A stretch of DNA of 64,000 nucleotides from Lachnospiraceae bacterium. GTDB taxonomy: Bacteria; Bacillota; Clostridia; Lachnospirales; Lachnospiraceae. Below the pieces are notes generated by a model. It made no database searches. It was given only the letters and a program-made list of their open reading frames with translations, and was not told where the DNA came from. Shown one piece after another: positions 16,403 through 23,963 of the stretch (positions within the stretch are counted from its first letter, which is position 1; every line of letters begins with the position of its first letter). The DNA is taken from the NCBI GenBank assembly GCA_015057625.1, contig SVDZ01000001.1:244921-308920 (forward strand), read 5' to 3'. The position numbers and the translations under genes are program-made.

Positions 16403-17107
16403 ATGAAGATAGAAAAGATTAACGACAAGCAGATTCGTTGTACTATCAGCAAAGCTGATTTAGCAGAAAGAAAAATTAAACTCAGCGAACTTGCCTGTGG
16501 AACAGGTAATTCAAAAGAGTTGTTTAGAGATATGATTCGACAGGCTTCGCGTGAATTTGGATTTGAAGTGGATGATATTCCGCTTATGGTTGAAGCCATT
16601 CCGGTTTCTCAGGAGTGCATCGTGCTCATTCTTACAAAGGTAGACAATCCTGAAGAAACAGAACAGCATTTTGCCAAACTTATTGGCGAAGAAGAAATGG
16701 ATTTGATGGACAAATTAGGAGATTATCCTGAAGAGTTTGATCCTGAGACAATGTCAGACACCTATGAAGAAGACGATTCAGACGACGACATTGCAGATGA
16801 ATCAAAATCAAATCTCATCTGTAGCATATATTCCTTTGACGATTTAAGCATTATTATTAAGCTTTCAAAAATAGTGGCTCCTGTTTACATTGGTGACAGC
16901 GCGCTCTACAAATCATCATCAGACCATCGCTACTATATTTCATTATGCACAGACAAAAAACATGCAAAAGAATTAGGAATTACTACAGGAATATTATCAG
17001 AATACGGCACAAAAGAGTACTCAGTTTACAATAGTGAATTCTTCTTAATGGAGCACTACGATACAATTATTGAGATTGATGCTTTTAAGAAGCTTGCAGA
17101 TTTGTAA
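16403..17107 (+). CDS. mecA: MecA-type adaptor protein for the ClpCP protease
   Basis: A 234-residue adaptor that delivers substrates to ClpC; in Bacillus it targets the competence factor ComK. The N-terminal domain starts MKIEKINDKQIRCTISKADL with the typical LFRDMIRQASREFGFEVDD. An acidic linker (EEDDSDDDIADE) joins it to the C-terminal ClpC-binding domain with VAPVYIGDSALYKS and YYISLC. The length is close to that of Bacillus MecA (218). An RBS (AAAGGAG) lies 7 bases before the ATG. It is one of only three plus-strand genes in the window and is monocistronic, ending at a bidirectional terminator. Its substrates here are unknown. Confidence 0.93.
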   Translation: MKIEKINDKQIRCTISKADLAERKIKLSELACGTGNSKELFRDMIRQASREFGFEVDDIPLMVEAIPVSQECIVLILTKVDNPEETEQHFAKLIGEEEMDLMDKLGDYPEEFDPETMSDTYEEDDSDDDIADESKSNLICSIYSFDDLSIIIKLSKIVAPVYIGDSALYKSSSDHRYYISLCTDKKHAKELGITTGILSEYGTKEYSVYNSEFFLMEHYDTIIEIDAFKKLADL

Positions 17108-17150
17108 CAGAAATTTCTGTTAATCAATTTATTACCGTTAGGTAAACACA

Positions 17151-17214
17151 AAAAAAGAGTGAGAGTTATATGGAACCACGGTTATGGTACATATCAACTT
17201 TCACTCTTTTTTTA
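17151..17214. terminator. Bidirectional terminator between convergent genes
   Basis: GAGTGA with GAGTT (17157-17167) pairs with AACT and TCACTC (17197-17206), with inner ACCA/TGGT pairing. Runs of A on one side and seven T on the other serve mecA (plus) and the anti-sigma-like gene (minus). Beyond it are two imperfect copies of TTTACATCACTT(G/A)ATGTT at 17211-17227 and 17250-17267. Confidence 0.85.
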
Positions 17215-17270
17215 CATCACTTGATGTTGCATTACAATTTGTTTATTTTTTTACATCACTTAATGTTACA

Positions 17271-17855
17271 TTACTTCAATCTGTAAATTGTCTGTTCGCT
17301 TTCTTTATCAACAACCAGATAATTGTCATCTGTTATATGAAGAGTTATCATATAATCTCCAATCAGCTTGTAAGTAGTTTTGCTGCCATATTCAGGCATA
17401 TCGCTTACCTTTTCCTCAACTATTAATGAAGATTTCAGTTCTGCTCTTTGGTCATCATCAAGAGGATTGCCCTCTTCATCACTCACAATCACTTCCGAAT
17501 CATCGATCATCTGTACTATCTCGGCAATGGTGCTGTCTGTTACAGCCATCTGCCCCACACTGGCATTCTCATCATCTGCTGCATTTAAACCCTTTGTAAA
17601 TATTTCCTGCTCATGAGCGACTTTTGACTCATCGTTTTTTTTGATATTATTATGAACCTCCCATATTCCAATGCAGGCTACAACAAGCATTACGCTTGCA
17701 ACTATTGCGACAAATCTGTACGGAAAGGTGACAATCGTTCCCTTTGACGATTCCTTAGAAATCATTTTGACTGTATCCTCAACAAACTTTTTGTCCGGTT
17801 GTATTTTGTCTGCTTCTTTCCTGTAGTCTTCAAAAAATTTTTTCTCATCCCACAT
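17271..17855 (-). CDS. Single-pass membrane protein, probable anti-sigma partner of the ECF sigma factor
   Basis: A 194-residue protein with a short cytoplasmic N-terminus, one transmembrane helix (about residues 46-65, RFVAIVASVMLVVACIGIW) and an extracytoplasmic C-terminus rich in acidic residues. The ATG at 17855 is preferred because GGAGG lies 9 bases upstream; the ATG at 17861 would be only 3 bases from it. The start overlaps the end of the sigma-factor gene, so translation is coupled. This order and topology suit an anti-sigma factor, but there is no zinc HxxxCxxC motif. The family is not recognised, so the function is inferred from context only. Confidence 0.6.
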   Translation of the reverse strand: MWDEKKFFEDYRKEADKIQPDKKFVEDTVKMISKESSKGTIVTFPYRFVAIVASVMLVVACIGIWEVHNNIKKNDESKVAHEQEIFTKGLNAADDENASVGQMAVTDSTIAEIVQMIDDSEVIVSDEEGNPLDDDQRAELKSSLIVEEKVSDMPEYGSKTTYKLIGDYMITLHITDDNYLVVDKESEQTIYRLK

Positions 17856-18351
17856 ATCCATCAGCCTCCATCATTTGTTTGAGTTTTTCCCGGCCCCTGT
17901 GTAAATATGAACGCACAGTCGCCGGCTTTGTCTTCATAGTAACTGCTATCTGTTCGGTTGTCAGTTCTTCATAATAGAATAAATCTATTGCTATACGGTA
18001 GTTCTTCGGAAGTTTTTGCACATATTCAAAAGCGTAAGATTCACTCTTAGTGTCATCAGCCACTTGCCTAATTGAATCAAGCCCTTCAGTTTTTCTGTTC
18101 CATGCCAGCATCACGATTGATTTGCCTCTGTTGATTGCAACAGTCAATAACCATGCCTTTAAGTGCTCTTCGTCAGCAAAACTCATACCGCTTTTAACTT
18201 TACTGACCAGTTTCAGGAATGTATCCTGAACCACTTCCTGGGCATCAGACTGATTTTGCATTCTGATCATTGCCACACGGTAAAGCATTGCCGAATATTT
18301 TCTTACTATATCTTCAATTAATACCTCTTGTTCTCCACATTTTAAAGTCAT
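17845..18351 (-). CDS. ECF-type RNA polymerase sigma factor
   Basis: A 168-residue extracytoplasmic-function sigma factor. The open frame runs back to 18513, but the ATG at 18351 has GGAG 6 bases upstream and gives the normal ECF length; the extra residues resemble no sigma region. Region 2 is IVRKYSAMLYRVAMIRMQNQ, with DAQEVVQDTFLKLVSKV and HLKAWLLTVAINRGKSIV. Region 4 is LPKNYRIAIDLFYYEELTTE followed by the helix-turn-helix TVRSYLHRGREKLKQMM. A promoter at 18424-18452 precedes it. The stop overlaps the membrane partner gene by 11 bases. Confidence 0.92.
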   Translation of the reverse strand: MTLKCGEQEVLIEDIVRKYSAMLYRVAMIRMQNQSDAQEVVQDTFLKLVSKVKSGMSFADEEHLKAWLLTVAINRGKSIVMLAWNRKTEGLDSIRQVADDTKSESYAFEYVQKLPKNYRIAIDLFYYEELTTEQIAVTMKTKPATVRSYLHRGREKLKQMMEADGYVG

Positions 18352-18423
18352 ATGACACTCCACATTATTTATCAAGGCTGTTTTATAGGTATGCCCCTTT
18401 TGTTTAAGACTCATACGTGGATA

Positions 18424-18452
18424 ATCATAAGGCATTATGGAAAAAATATCAA
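18424..18452 (-). promoter_or_regulatory. Promoter of the sigma / anti-sigma operon
   Basis: TTGATA (18452-18447), 17 bases, TATGAT (18429-18424) on the minus strand, about 70 bases before the sigma-factor ATG. It supports the shorter start chosen for that gene. Confidence 0.6.
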
Positions 18453-18519
18453 GAACGCTCTTGGTCCTTACTGCGAAATGAGTGTCGCCGTTAGATAATC
18501 GTAATTGCTTCAATATCTA

Positions 18520-20997
18520 CTACTTTGATACGGTCATTATTCCGAACTGGTAAATATATCTTACGCTCTCAATATGAGCTGCATTACAAACTTCTGTTGC
18601 TACCACTTGTACTTGTGCATCTGTCAGTTTTTCAGAAATACGAACACTTGCCATATTACTGTTTTTTAACAAATCAGATATCATGTCAACTGCCTCATCT
18701 GCGTTTTGGGCACATTTACCTTTGTTCAAATAGTATTCCTTCTCTCCATCATTTGCCTGATACTCATCGTTCTTTTCAGGAATAACGTCAGTCTGTCCGG
18801 CAACGAGAATTCCATCTGAAGTTTCTTCTGTAAGATTAAACAATCCGTTGTGAATGTATTCATTGTCATTGTTTGTGACGTCTAAAATACACCATGAACC
18901 GTCGATTTTTACTTTGTTCCACTCATGATTTACTCCATCCATCTTCCCTGTCTGAATAATAGCTTCCAAACCTGCATATTTTGCAATCAATAAAAATGCT
19001 TCTGAATATGATTCACATACGCCAACCTTGTCAACAAGGATTCCATATGGATGAAATGAACCGGCATTCTGCTCAACTGCATCTTCTGAAATTGTTCCGT
19101 CTTCGTTAATTGCACTTAATATTGCTTCATTGTATGAGCAGTTTGAACATAAGTATTCGTTAATTGCCTCTTCTTTTTCGAAATCGCCCATTCCGTCTTT
19201 TATTATCTCATTTGCGATATCTTTTGCTGCACTAATGGATTTATCCTGCATTTCCTTTGCTTCTTCCTTTGTGTGCAGGTAGCTGACAACTAACTGATTG
19301 TTAGAGTAATCATATCTCATCTCTTCAATCATATCGATTAATCCGTTCTGTGTCCAAACCTCATTAACAACTACCCAAAGATTCTCAGTATCTGATACTT
19401 CAGGATAAGAAGACATTGAAATATTCTCTTCGTGAGCAAGTAAATTGATTGCAATCCACTCTCCCATAGCACTGTTTGCATATACAGTATCTCTGATTTC
19501 AGAACTTAAATCTATAGATGAACTCTCGTCGTCTGCCGGCTGTGTTTCATCTTCAATCGCTTCTGTTTCATCTTCAATCGCTTCTGTCTCATCTTCAATC
19601 GCTTCTGTCTCGTCTTCAATCGCTTCTGTCTCGTCTTCAATCGCTTCTGTCTCGTCTTCAATCGCTTCTGTCTCATCCTCGATTGCTTCTGTCTCATCCT
19701 CGATTGCCTCTGTCTCGTCCTCGATTGCTTCTGTCTCGTCTTCTACCGGCTCAATATCTTCATTTGTAGGAACATATGGGATGTCAAACTCTGTAGTGTT
19801 TGTTCCTGATTTTGCAATGAGTTTATCCTCACGCTCAGTTACATTCTTCATGTCCTCAAGGAAATCATTGTAGTCCATTCCTGTCAGATACATTGGTCCT
19901 AATTCTAAAGGTATATTTCTGATTTTTGGTTTGATTCCTATCTTACCATCATCATATTTTGTTGCTGTGGAACCGTGATACTCGATAAGATATTTTGCAA
20001 CACTTCCATCTAACATCTCAACATTTGTATAAGCCGGTAACACCATCGCAGTGTTTCCCTCAAACATATATTCCTGACCTAACTGATGATTTTTTGGAAG
20101 GGTGCCTGCAATGTCTTTAACATATTTCATATTACTCATTCCTGATTTTTTGCCGTCATTTGACTTTGCAACAACAAAGTATCCATCATCTATCAACAAT
20201 GCTCTGTTCATCAGATATACACCTTCAACATCAACTTCTGTTCCTCCGTATATATCTTTGAATCTCTTTTCTGAATCAATATTATCCTTAAAATCCGCAA
20301 CAGTACATGATGTAGATTCTGTTGAACATTCCAATTCTGCAAAGTCCATGCCTTCATCATATCTGTAAACTTCGTAATAATCTGCACCTGAAACGCCGTT
20401 CCACTTCAGCTGATAGTTTCCGTCTTCTGCTACAAATTGTTTGAGAGTTGTAGTATCTAACTCATTTGGGATTGTGAAAACAGTTACCTGCGGTTTATCA
20501 AGCTTCTTGTCTGACTCAAAATCATACTTTTGAACAAGATAAAACTTACTTCTACTTCCCCAGGTTCCGTCCTCATACTGGCAACTGCCTTCATTGTCTT
20601 CATAATGGAACACCATTTGCGGAGATAATATAAGTCTTTTATTGTCGTAATCTTCTTCAATTTTAATATCAACTTTTTTTGTAAGAGCCGAATCATAATA
20701 AACTTCAAGCATTGAATATACATCCTGCCCCCAAAAATTATCAGATATATTTTCGAACACAAACTTCTTGTCTTTTGGAAGATTGTACATTGGATCCGTG
20801 TACTGAGTTTTTTCGCTTGCAGCATATTTTTCTCTCAATTGCTCTGTAAGACTGAGTCCGTCAGCAATATCGACTGTTTCATTTACATCTCCATTACCTT
20901 TTGTATTTTTAGTATCCTTGTTTCCGTCCTTCTGACAACCTGCCAAAAGTGTAGCACATAATAATAATGATACTGTTCTTCCTATTGCTTTTTTCAT
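18520..20997 (-). CDS. Large lipoprotein with a transglutaminase-like domain and EDETEAI repeats
   Basis: An 825-residue surface lipoprotein with lipobox LAGC21. The N-terminal half (about 60-420) has strand-rich segments, one resembling a fibronectin fold (LKWNGVSGADYYEVYRYDEG). An acidic repeat (EDETEAI, nine copies plus one variant) forms a flexible spacer of about 70 residues. The C-terminal part carries a transglutaminase-like cysteine peptidase fold. Its Cys is in GVCESYSEAFLLIAKYAG, the His in NHEWNKVKIDGSW and the Asp in ILDVTNND. Such domains cut or crosslink surface proteins or peptidoglycan peptides. A near-perfect cre site lies 50 bases upstream. The ECF sigma operon starts about 100 bases downstream with its own promoter. 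Confidence 0.87.
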   Translation of the reverse strand: MKKAIGRTVSLLLCATLLAGCQKDGNKDTKNTKGNGDVNETVDIADGLSLTEQLREKYAASEKTQYTDPMYNLPKDKKFVFENISDNFWGQDVYSMLEVYYDSALTKKVDIKIEEDYDNKRLILSPQMVFHYEDNEGSCQYEDGTWGSRSKFYLVQKYDFESDKKLDKPQVTVFTIPNELDTTTLKQFVAEDGNYQLKWNGVSGADYYEVYRYDEGMDFAELECSTESTSCTVADFKDNIDSEKRFKDIYGGTEVDVEGVYLMNRALLIDDGYFVVAKSNDGKKSGMSNMKYVKDIAGTLPKNHQLGQEYMFEGNTAMVLPAYTNVEMLDGSVAKYLIEYHGSTATKYDDGKIGIKPKIRNIPLELGPMYLTGMDYNDFLEDMKNVTEREDKLIAKSGTNTTEFDIPYVPTNEDIEPVEDETEAIEDETEAIEDETEAIEDETEAIEDETEAIEDETEAIEDETEAIEDETEAIEDETEAIEDETQPADDESSSIDLSSEIRDTVYANSAMGEWIAINLLAHEENISMSSYPEVSDTENLWVVVNEVWTQNGLIDMIEEMRYDYSNNQLVVSYLHTKEEAKEMQDKSISAAKDIANEIIKDGMGDFEKEEAINEYLCSNCSYNEAILSAINEDGTISEDAVEQNAGSFHPYGILVDKVGVCESYSEAFLLIAKYAGLEAIIQTGKMDGVNHEWNKVKIDGSWCILDVTNNDNEYIHNGLFNLTEETSDGILVAGQTDVIPEKNDEYQANDGEKEYYLNKGKCAQNADEAVDMISDLLKNSNMASVRISEKLTDAQVQVVATEVCNAAHIESVRYIYQFGIMTVSK
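19541..19748 (-). repeat. In-frame 21-bp tandem repeat coding for EDETEAI
   Basis: Ten 21-base units, 19561-19749 plus the end unit at 19541, encode nine EDETEAI and one EDETQPA. Units differ only at silent positions (CTTCAATCGC versus CCTCGATTGC types), in two blocks, so the array grew by at least two rounds of duplication. The reading frame and the peptide are conserved. Confidence 0.95.
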
Positions 20998-21047
20998 AAT
21001 AAAAATCCTCCCATTTTTAATCTTTTGTCATCAAATTTTGTTTGATT

Positions 21048-21061
21048 TTTAAGCGCTTACA
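21048..21061. promoter_or_regulatory. Catabolite-responsive element (cre) upstream of the transglutaminase lipoprotein
   Basis: TTTAAGCGCTTACA; its complement TGTAAGCGCTTAAA differs by one base from the ideal palindrome TGTAAGCGCTTACA bound by CcpA. It lies 50 bases before the start codon and just after a TATATA-like -10 on the minus strand, where binding would block transcription. No ccpA gene is in the window. Confidence 0.6.
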
Positions 21062-21109
21062 TATATAACACTTTTCAAGTAGACAAAATGTTGCACCAAC
21101 ATAAAAAAA

Positions 21110-21877
21110 TCAGTTCATTATCTGGTACATTAAAATTGAAGTGGCAATAGCTGCATTTAAAGATTCTACTTGTCCATGCATTGGTATCTTTATCAGTCTG
21201 TCCGCCTCCTCTGACACCTCATCACTGAGTCCGTTTGCTTCATTTCCAATCAATATTGCTGTCTTGTCGGGAAATTCTTCCCTGCTGTAGTTTTCTCCTT
21301 TTAGGTGGGCTGCATATGTAACAATGCCCTGTTCCTTTATCTGTTTTACTGTTTCCGGAAGGTTATCCACAATCACAACCGGAACTCTGAAAATTGACCC
21401 CATTGTGGAACGAATAACTTTTGGATTATAAACATCAACTGATGAACTGTTCATTATCACACCGTTTATTCCTGCGCCCTCCCCGGTTCTGATTATTGTT
21501 CCCATATTTCCGGGATCTCTCAGACTGTCTAATACTACGAAGCAGTTCTTTCCCGGTCTTACAGTATCAAACAATTCATCAAGGGTGTATTTCTTTTGCT
21601 TTACAATTGCAAGAATTCCCTGCGGAGTCACAGTATCTGAAATCTTCTTAAATACACTGTCACTTACAGTCAGCGCATCAAACTCTTTTGCCAGTTCAGG
21701 CTTTTCTTTGTCAAATGACTCTGAAATAAAGACATTTACCAAATCTTCCTTTGGCGCTTCAAGAACCATCTTGATTCCCTCAACAATGTAGCAGCCTTCT
21801 TTTTTTCTTACTTTAGCCTTATCTTTCAACTGAATTATATTCTTTATTTTTTCGTTACTTGCAGAAGTTATTATCAT
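21110..21877 (-). CDS. SpoU/TrmH-family rRNA or tRNA 2'-O-methyltransferase
   Basis: A 255-residue knotted (SPOUT) methyltransferase using S-adenosylmethionine to methylate a ribose 2'-OH. After an N-terminal substrate-binding domain (IITSASNEKIKNIIQLKDKA, with EGCYIVEGIKMV) the three SpoU motifs follow: LDSLRDPGNMGTIIRTGEGA, then ILIGNEANGLSDEV, then IPMHGQVESLNAAIATSILM. This layout is that of RlmB/TsnR-like 23S rRNA methyltransferases, but the exact target cannot be read. Its ATG overlaps the ktrA stop by 4 bases, so it is the last gene of the dnaE-ktrB-ktrA operon. Confidence 0.92.
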   Translation of the reverse strand: MIITSASNEKIKNIIQLKDKAKVRKKEGCYIVEGIKMVLEAPKEDLVNVFISESFDKEKPELAKEFDALTVSDSVFKKISDTVTPQGILAIVKQKKYTLDELFDTVRPGKNCFVVLDSLRDPGNMGTIIRTGEGAGINGVIMNSSSVDVYNPKVIRSTMGSIFRVPVVIVDNLPETVKQIKEQGIVTYAAHLKGENYSREEFPDKTAILIGNEANGLSDEVSEEADRLIKIPMHGQVESLNAAIATSILMYQIMN

Positions 21878-22554
21878 CTTTTCTCCTTCTTAAGCAGAGT
21901 ATTCAACTTGTTACTTTCTCCTACTATAACCATTTCCATTCCCGCTTTGAGTGGTTCGTCTATTTTTATATCTGTGGTAATATCATTCTCTTCTCTTATA
22001 GCAATAACGTTAAATCCATATTTCCTTCTTAAATCCAGCTGAATAAGAGTCTTACCTATCCACTTTGAAGGAATATCAATATCTACGATACTTATATCAT
22101 CTGACAATGTCATAATGTCAATAAAGTTTCCGTAAAGAAGTCCCAATGACAATCTCTTTCCTACTTCTTCTTCAGGGAAGATTACTCTGTCCGCTCCCAT
22201 TTTTTCAAGCACATTAGCTTGGATTTCATTTTGAGCCTTTGCTATTATTTTATTAATTCCAAGTTCCTTACAAAGGATAACTGCCATAATAGTCGCCTCA
22301 AAATTACCGCTCATTGCGATAATTGCTGCATCTACATTTTTAATAAATGAAATACCTTTTATGGAATCCGTATCCATAACATCAGCTCTCAATGCATAAG
22401 CTACTTTGTCTGCAATTTCGTCAACTTTCTTCTGATCATTGTCAATGGCAACTACCTGCCCTCCTCTTGAAGAGAAGTCCTCCGCCAATGCATTTCCAAG
22501 TCTTCCAAGTCCAAATATTACTATCTCTTTAATTTTCTTCCTTCTATTAATCAT
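21874..22554 (-). CDS. ktrA: Potassium uptake regulatory subunit, KtrA/TrkA family
   Basis: A 226-residue cytoplasmic gating ring subunit of a Ktr potassium channel. The RCK_N Rossmann fold starts VIFGLGRLGNALAEDFSSRG, with GLGRLG as the nucleotide loop and VVAIDNDQKKVDEIAD as the acidic end of strand 2. The RCK_C domain (about 140-226) could bind c-di-AMP as in Bacillus KtrA. The single-RCK length fits KtrA rather than the double-length TrkA. It begins 12 bases after ktrB and overlaps the methyltransferase gene. Confidence 0.93.
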   Translation of the reverse strand: MINRRKKIKEIVIFGLGRLGNALAEDFSSRGGQVVAIDNDQKKVDEIADKVAYALRADVMDTDSIKGISFIKNVDAAIIAMSGNFEATIMAVILCKELGINKIIAKAQNEIQANVLEKMGADRVIFPEEEVGKRLSLGLLYGNFIDIMTLSDDISIVDIDIPSKWIGKTLIQLDLRRKYGFNVIAIREENDITTDIKIDEPLKAGMEMVIVGESNKLNTLLKKEKR

Positions 22555-22566
22555 TTTATTTCTCCA

Positions 22567-23943
22567 TTATCCAATCATTATATTTCTTTCAGGGTAATCT
22601 CTTTCCACAGCATTTGTAGATTTCGACGTAAATGCCATAACAAGTGTGATAGGCCCTATTCTTCCCGCAAACATCAAAAAGGTGATAATCAGTCTTCCGA
22701 TATTTGAAAGGGATGATGTTATATCCATGCTAAGTCCCACTGTTCCTATAGCCGAGAACGACTCAAACAAAAGCTTTTTAAACTGAATATTTTCTGTGTA
22801 CGACAATATAATCAATGCAACTGATGCAACAAAAATCGCTATTGCCGTAACACTGATTGCATTTCGCCTATTCTGATCTGTGATTTTTCGCTGGAACACT
22901 TCCGCATGCTTCTTTCCTTTAATAGCACTCCATACGTCAATAAGAAGAATGGCAACTGTCGTTGTTTTTATTCCTCCTGCCGTTCCCATAGGAGAACCTC
23001 CCACCAGCATAAATCCACACATCATTATGATACTGGAGTTTGTAAATCCCGCCTGTGAAACAGTAGCAAAACCTGCGGTCCTCAATGTAACCGATTCAAA
23101 CATACTAACGATAATCTTTTCGGAAAGATTTAAATTTCCAATAGTTTCAGGGTTATTGTACTCTAACACAAACACAATTACCGCTCCGGAAACAATCATT
23201 ACTCCGGTGGCAAACAGTGCAATTTTAGCATGAAGGGACAGTCTCTCAAAAAATTTGTTAGAAGCAAGTTTCCCATCTTTTATGCGCTTTAAAATATCCA
23301 ATATTTCCCACCATACGAGAAATCCGATACCTCCGCTTATAATAAGAAACATCGTAACAAGATTCATATACCAGTCTGTGGCATATGGTCCAAGACTGTT
23401 CTCTCCCAGCAAATCAAGCCCCGCGTTGCAAAATGCAGATATGGCATGGAACACTGAAAACCACAATCCCTTAACCACTCCAAACTCAGGAATGAATTTA
23501 AAAGTATACAGAAATGCGCCTATTCCTTCTATTATAAATGTTGTTTTGAATACTTTTATGATGGTTTTTACCATTCCGGCACCGGTATCAAGATTGTATG
23601 ACTCCTGAATGAGCCTTCGCTCCTTGATAGTTATCTTTCGCTTGAAAATAATAAACAATCCCATTGTAATACATATGATTCCAAGTCCCCCCAGCTGAAT
23701 GAGGACAAGAATTATTATTTTCCCAAATAAGCTCCAATGCAGATATGTTGGAACAACCACAAGTCCCGTAACACACACCGCCGTTGTGGCAGTAAACAAT
23801 GCCGAAATCACATTTGTCCACTCTCCTGTAGCTGAAGATATGGGCAACATTAAAATCAGCGTTGCCACAAATATCACTGCCGCGAAACCACCAACTATAA
23901 GCTGTGTGGTATTAAACAATGGATGAAATTTTTCCTGTTTCAT
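22567..23943 (-). CDS. ktrB: Potassium channel/transporter subunit, KtrB/TrkH family
   Basis: A 458-residue membrane protein forming the ion path of the Ktr system. It has four M1-P-M2 repeats. Selectivity-filter-like segments include ATTAVCVTGL, SAFCNAGLDL, TLRTAGFATV and SAIGTVGLSM, each with the central glycine of the K+ filter. It starts 20 bases after the dnaE stop (RBS AGAAAGGTGA) and is followed by ktrA. Coupling of potassium uptake to a DNA polymerase gene is positional only. Confidence 0.94.
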   Translation of the reverse strand: MKQEKFHPLFNTTQLIVGGFAAVIFVATLILMLPISSATGEWTNVISALFTATTAVCVTGLVVVPTYLHWSLFGKIIILVLIQLGGLGIICITMGLFIIFKRKITIKERRLIQESYNLDTGAGMVKTIIKVFKTTFIIEGIGAFLYTFKFIPEFGVVKGLWFSVFHAISAFCNAGLDLLGENSLGPYATDWYMNLVTMFLIISGGIGFLVWWEILDILKRIKDGKLASNKFFERLSLHAKIALFATGVMIVSGAVIVFVLEYNNPETIGNLNLSEKIIVSMFESVTLRTAGFATVSQAGFTNSSIIMMCGFMLVGGSPMGTAGGIKTTTVAILLIDVWSAIKGKKHAEVFQRKITDQNRRNAISVTAIAIFVASVALIILSYTENIQFKKLLFESFSAIGTVGLSMDITSSLSNIGRLIITFLMFAGRIGPITLVMAFTSKSTNAVERDYPERNIMIG

Positions 23944-23963
23944 TATGAGTCACCTTTCTTATG

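Noticed and set aside
18352..18513. 54-residue N-terminal extension of the ECF sigma factor
   Set aside because: It contains the likely promoter, has no sigma-like sequence, and the internal ATG has a proper RBS.
19445..19873. Serine-rich plus-strand frame opposite the EDETEAI repeat
   Set aside because: It is the antisense shadow of the repeat in the lipoprotein gene, which has a lipobox, an RBS and a transglutaminase fold.
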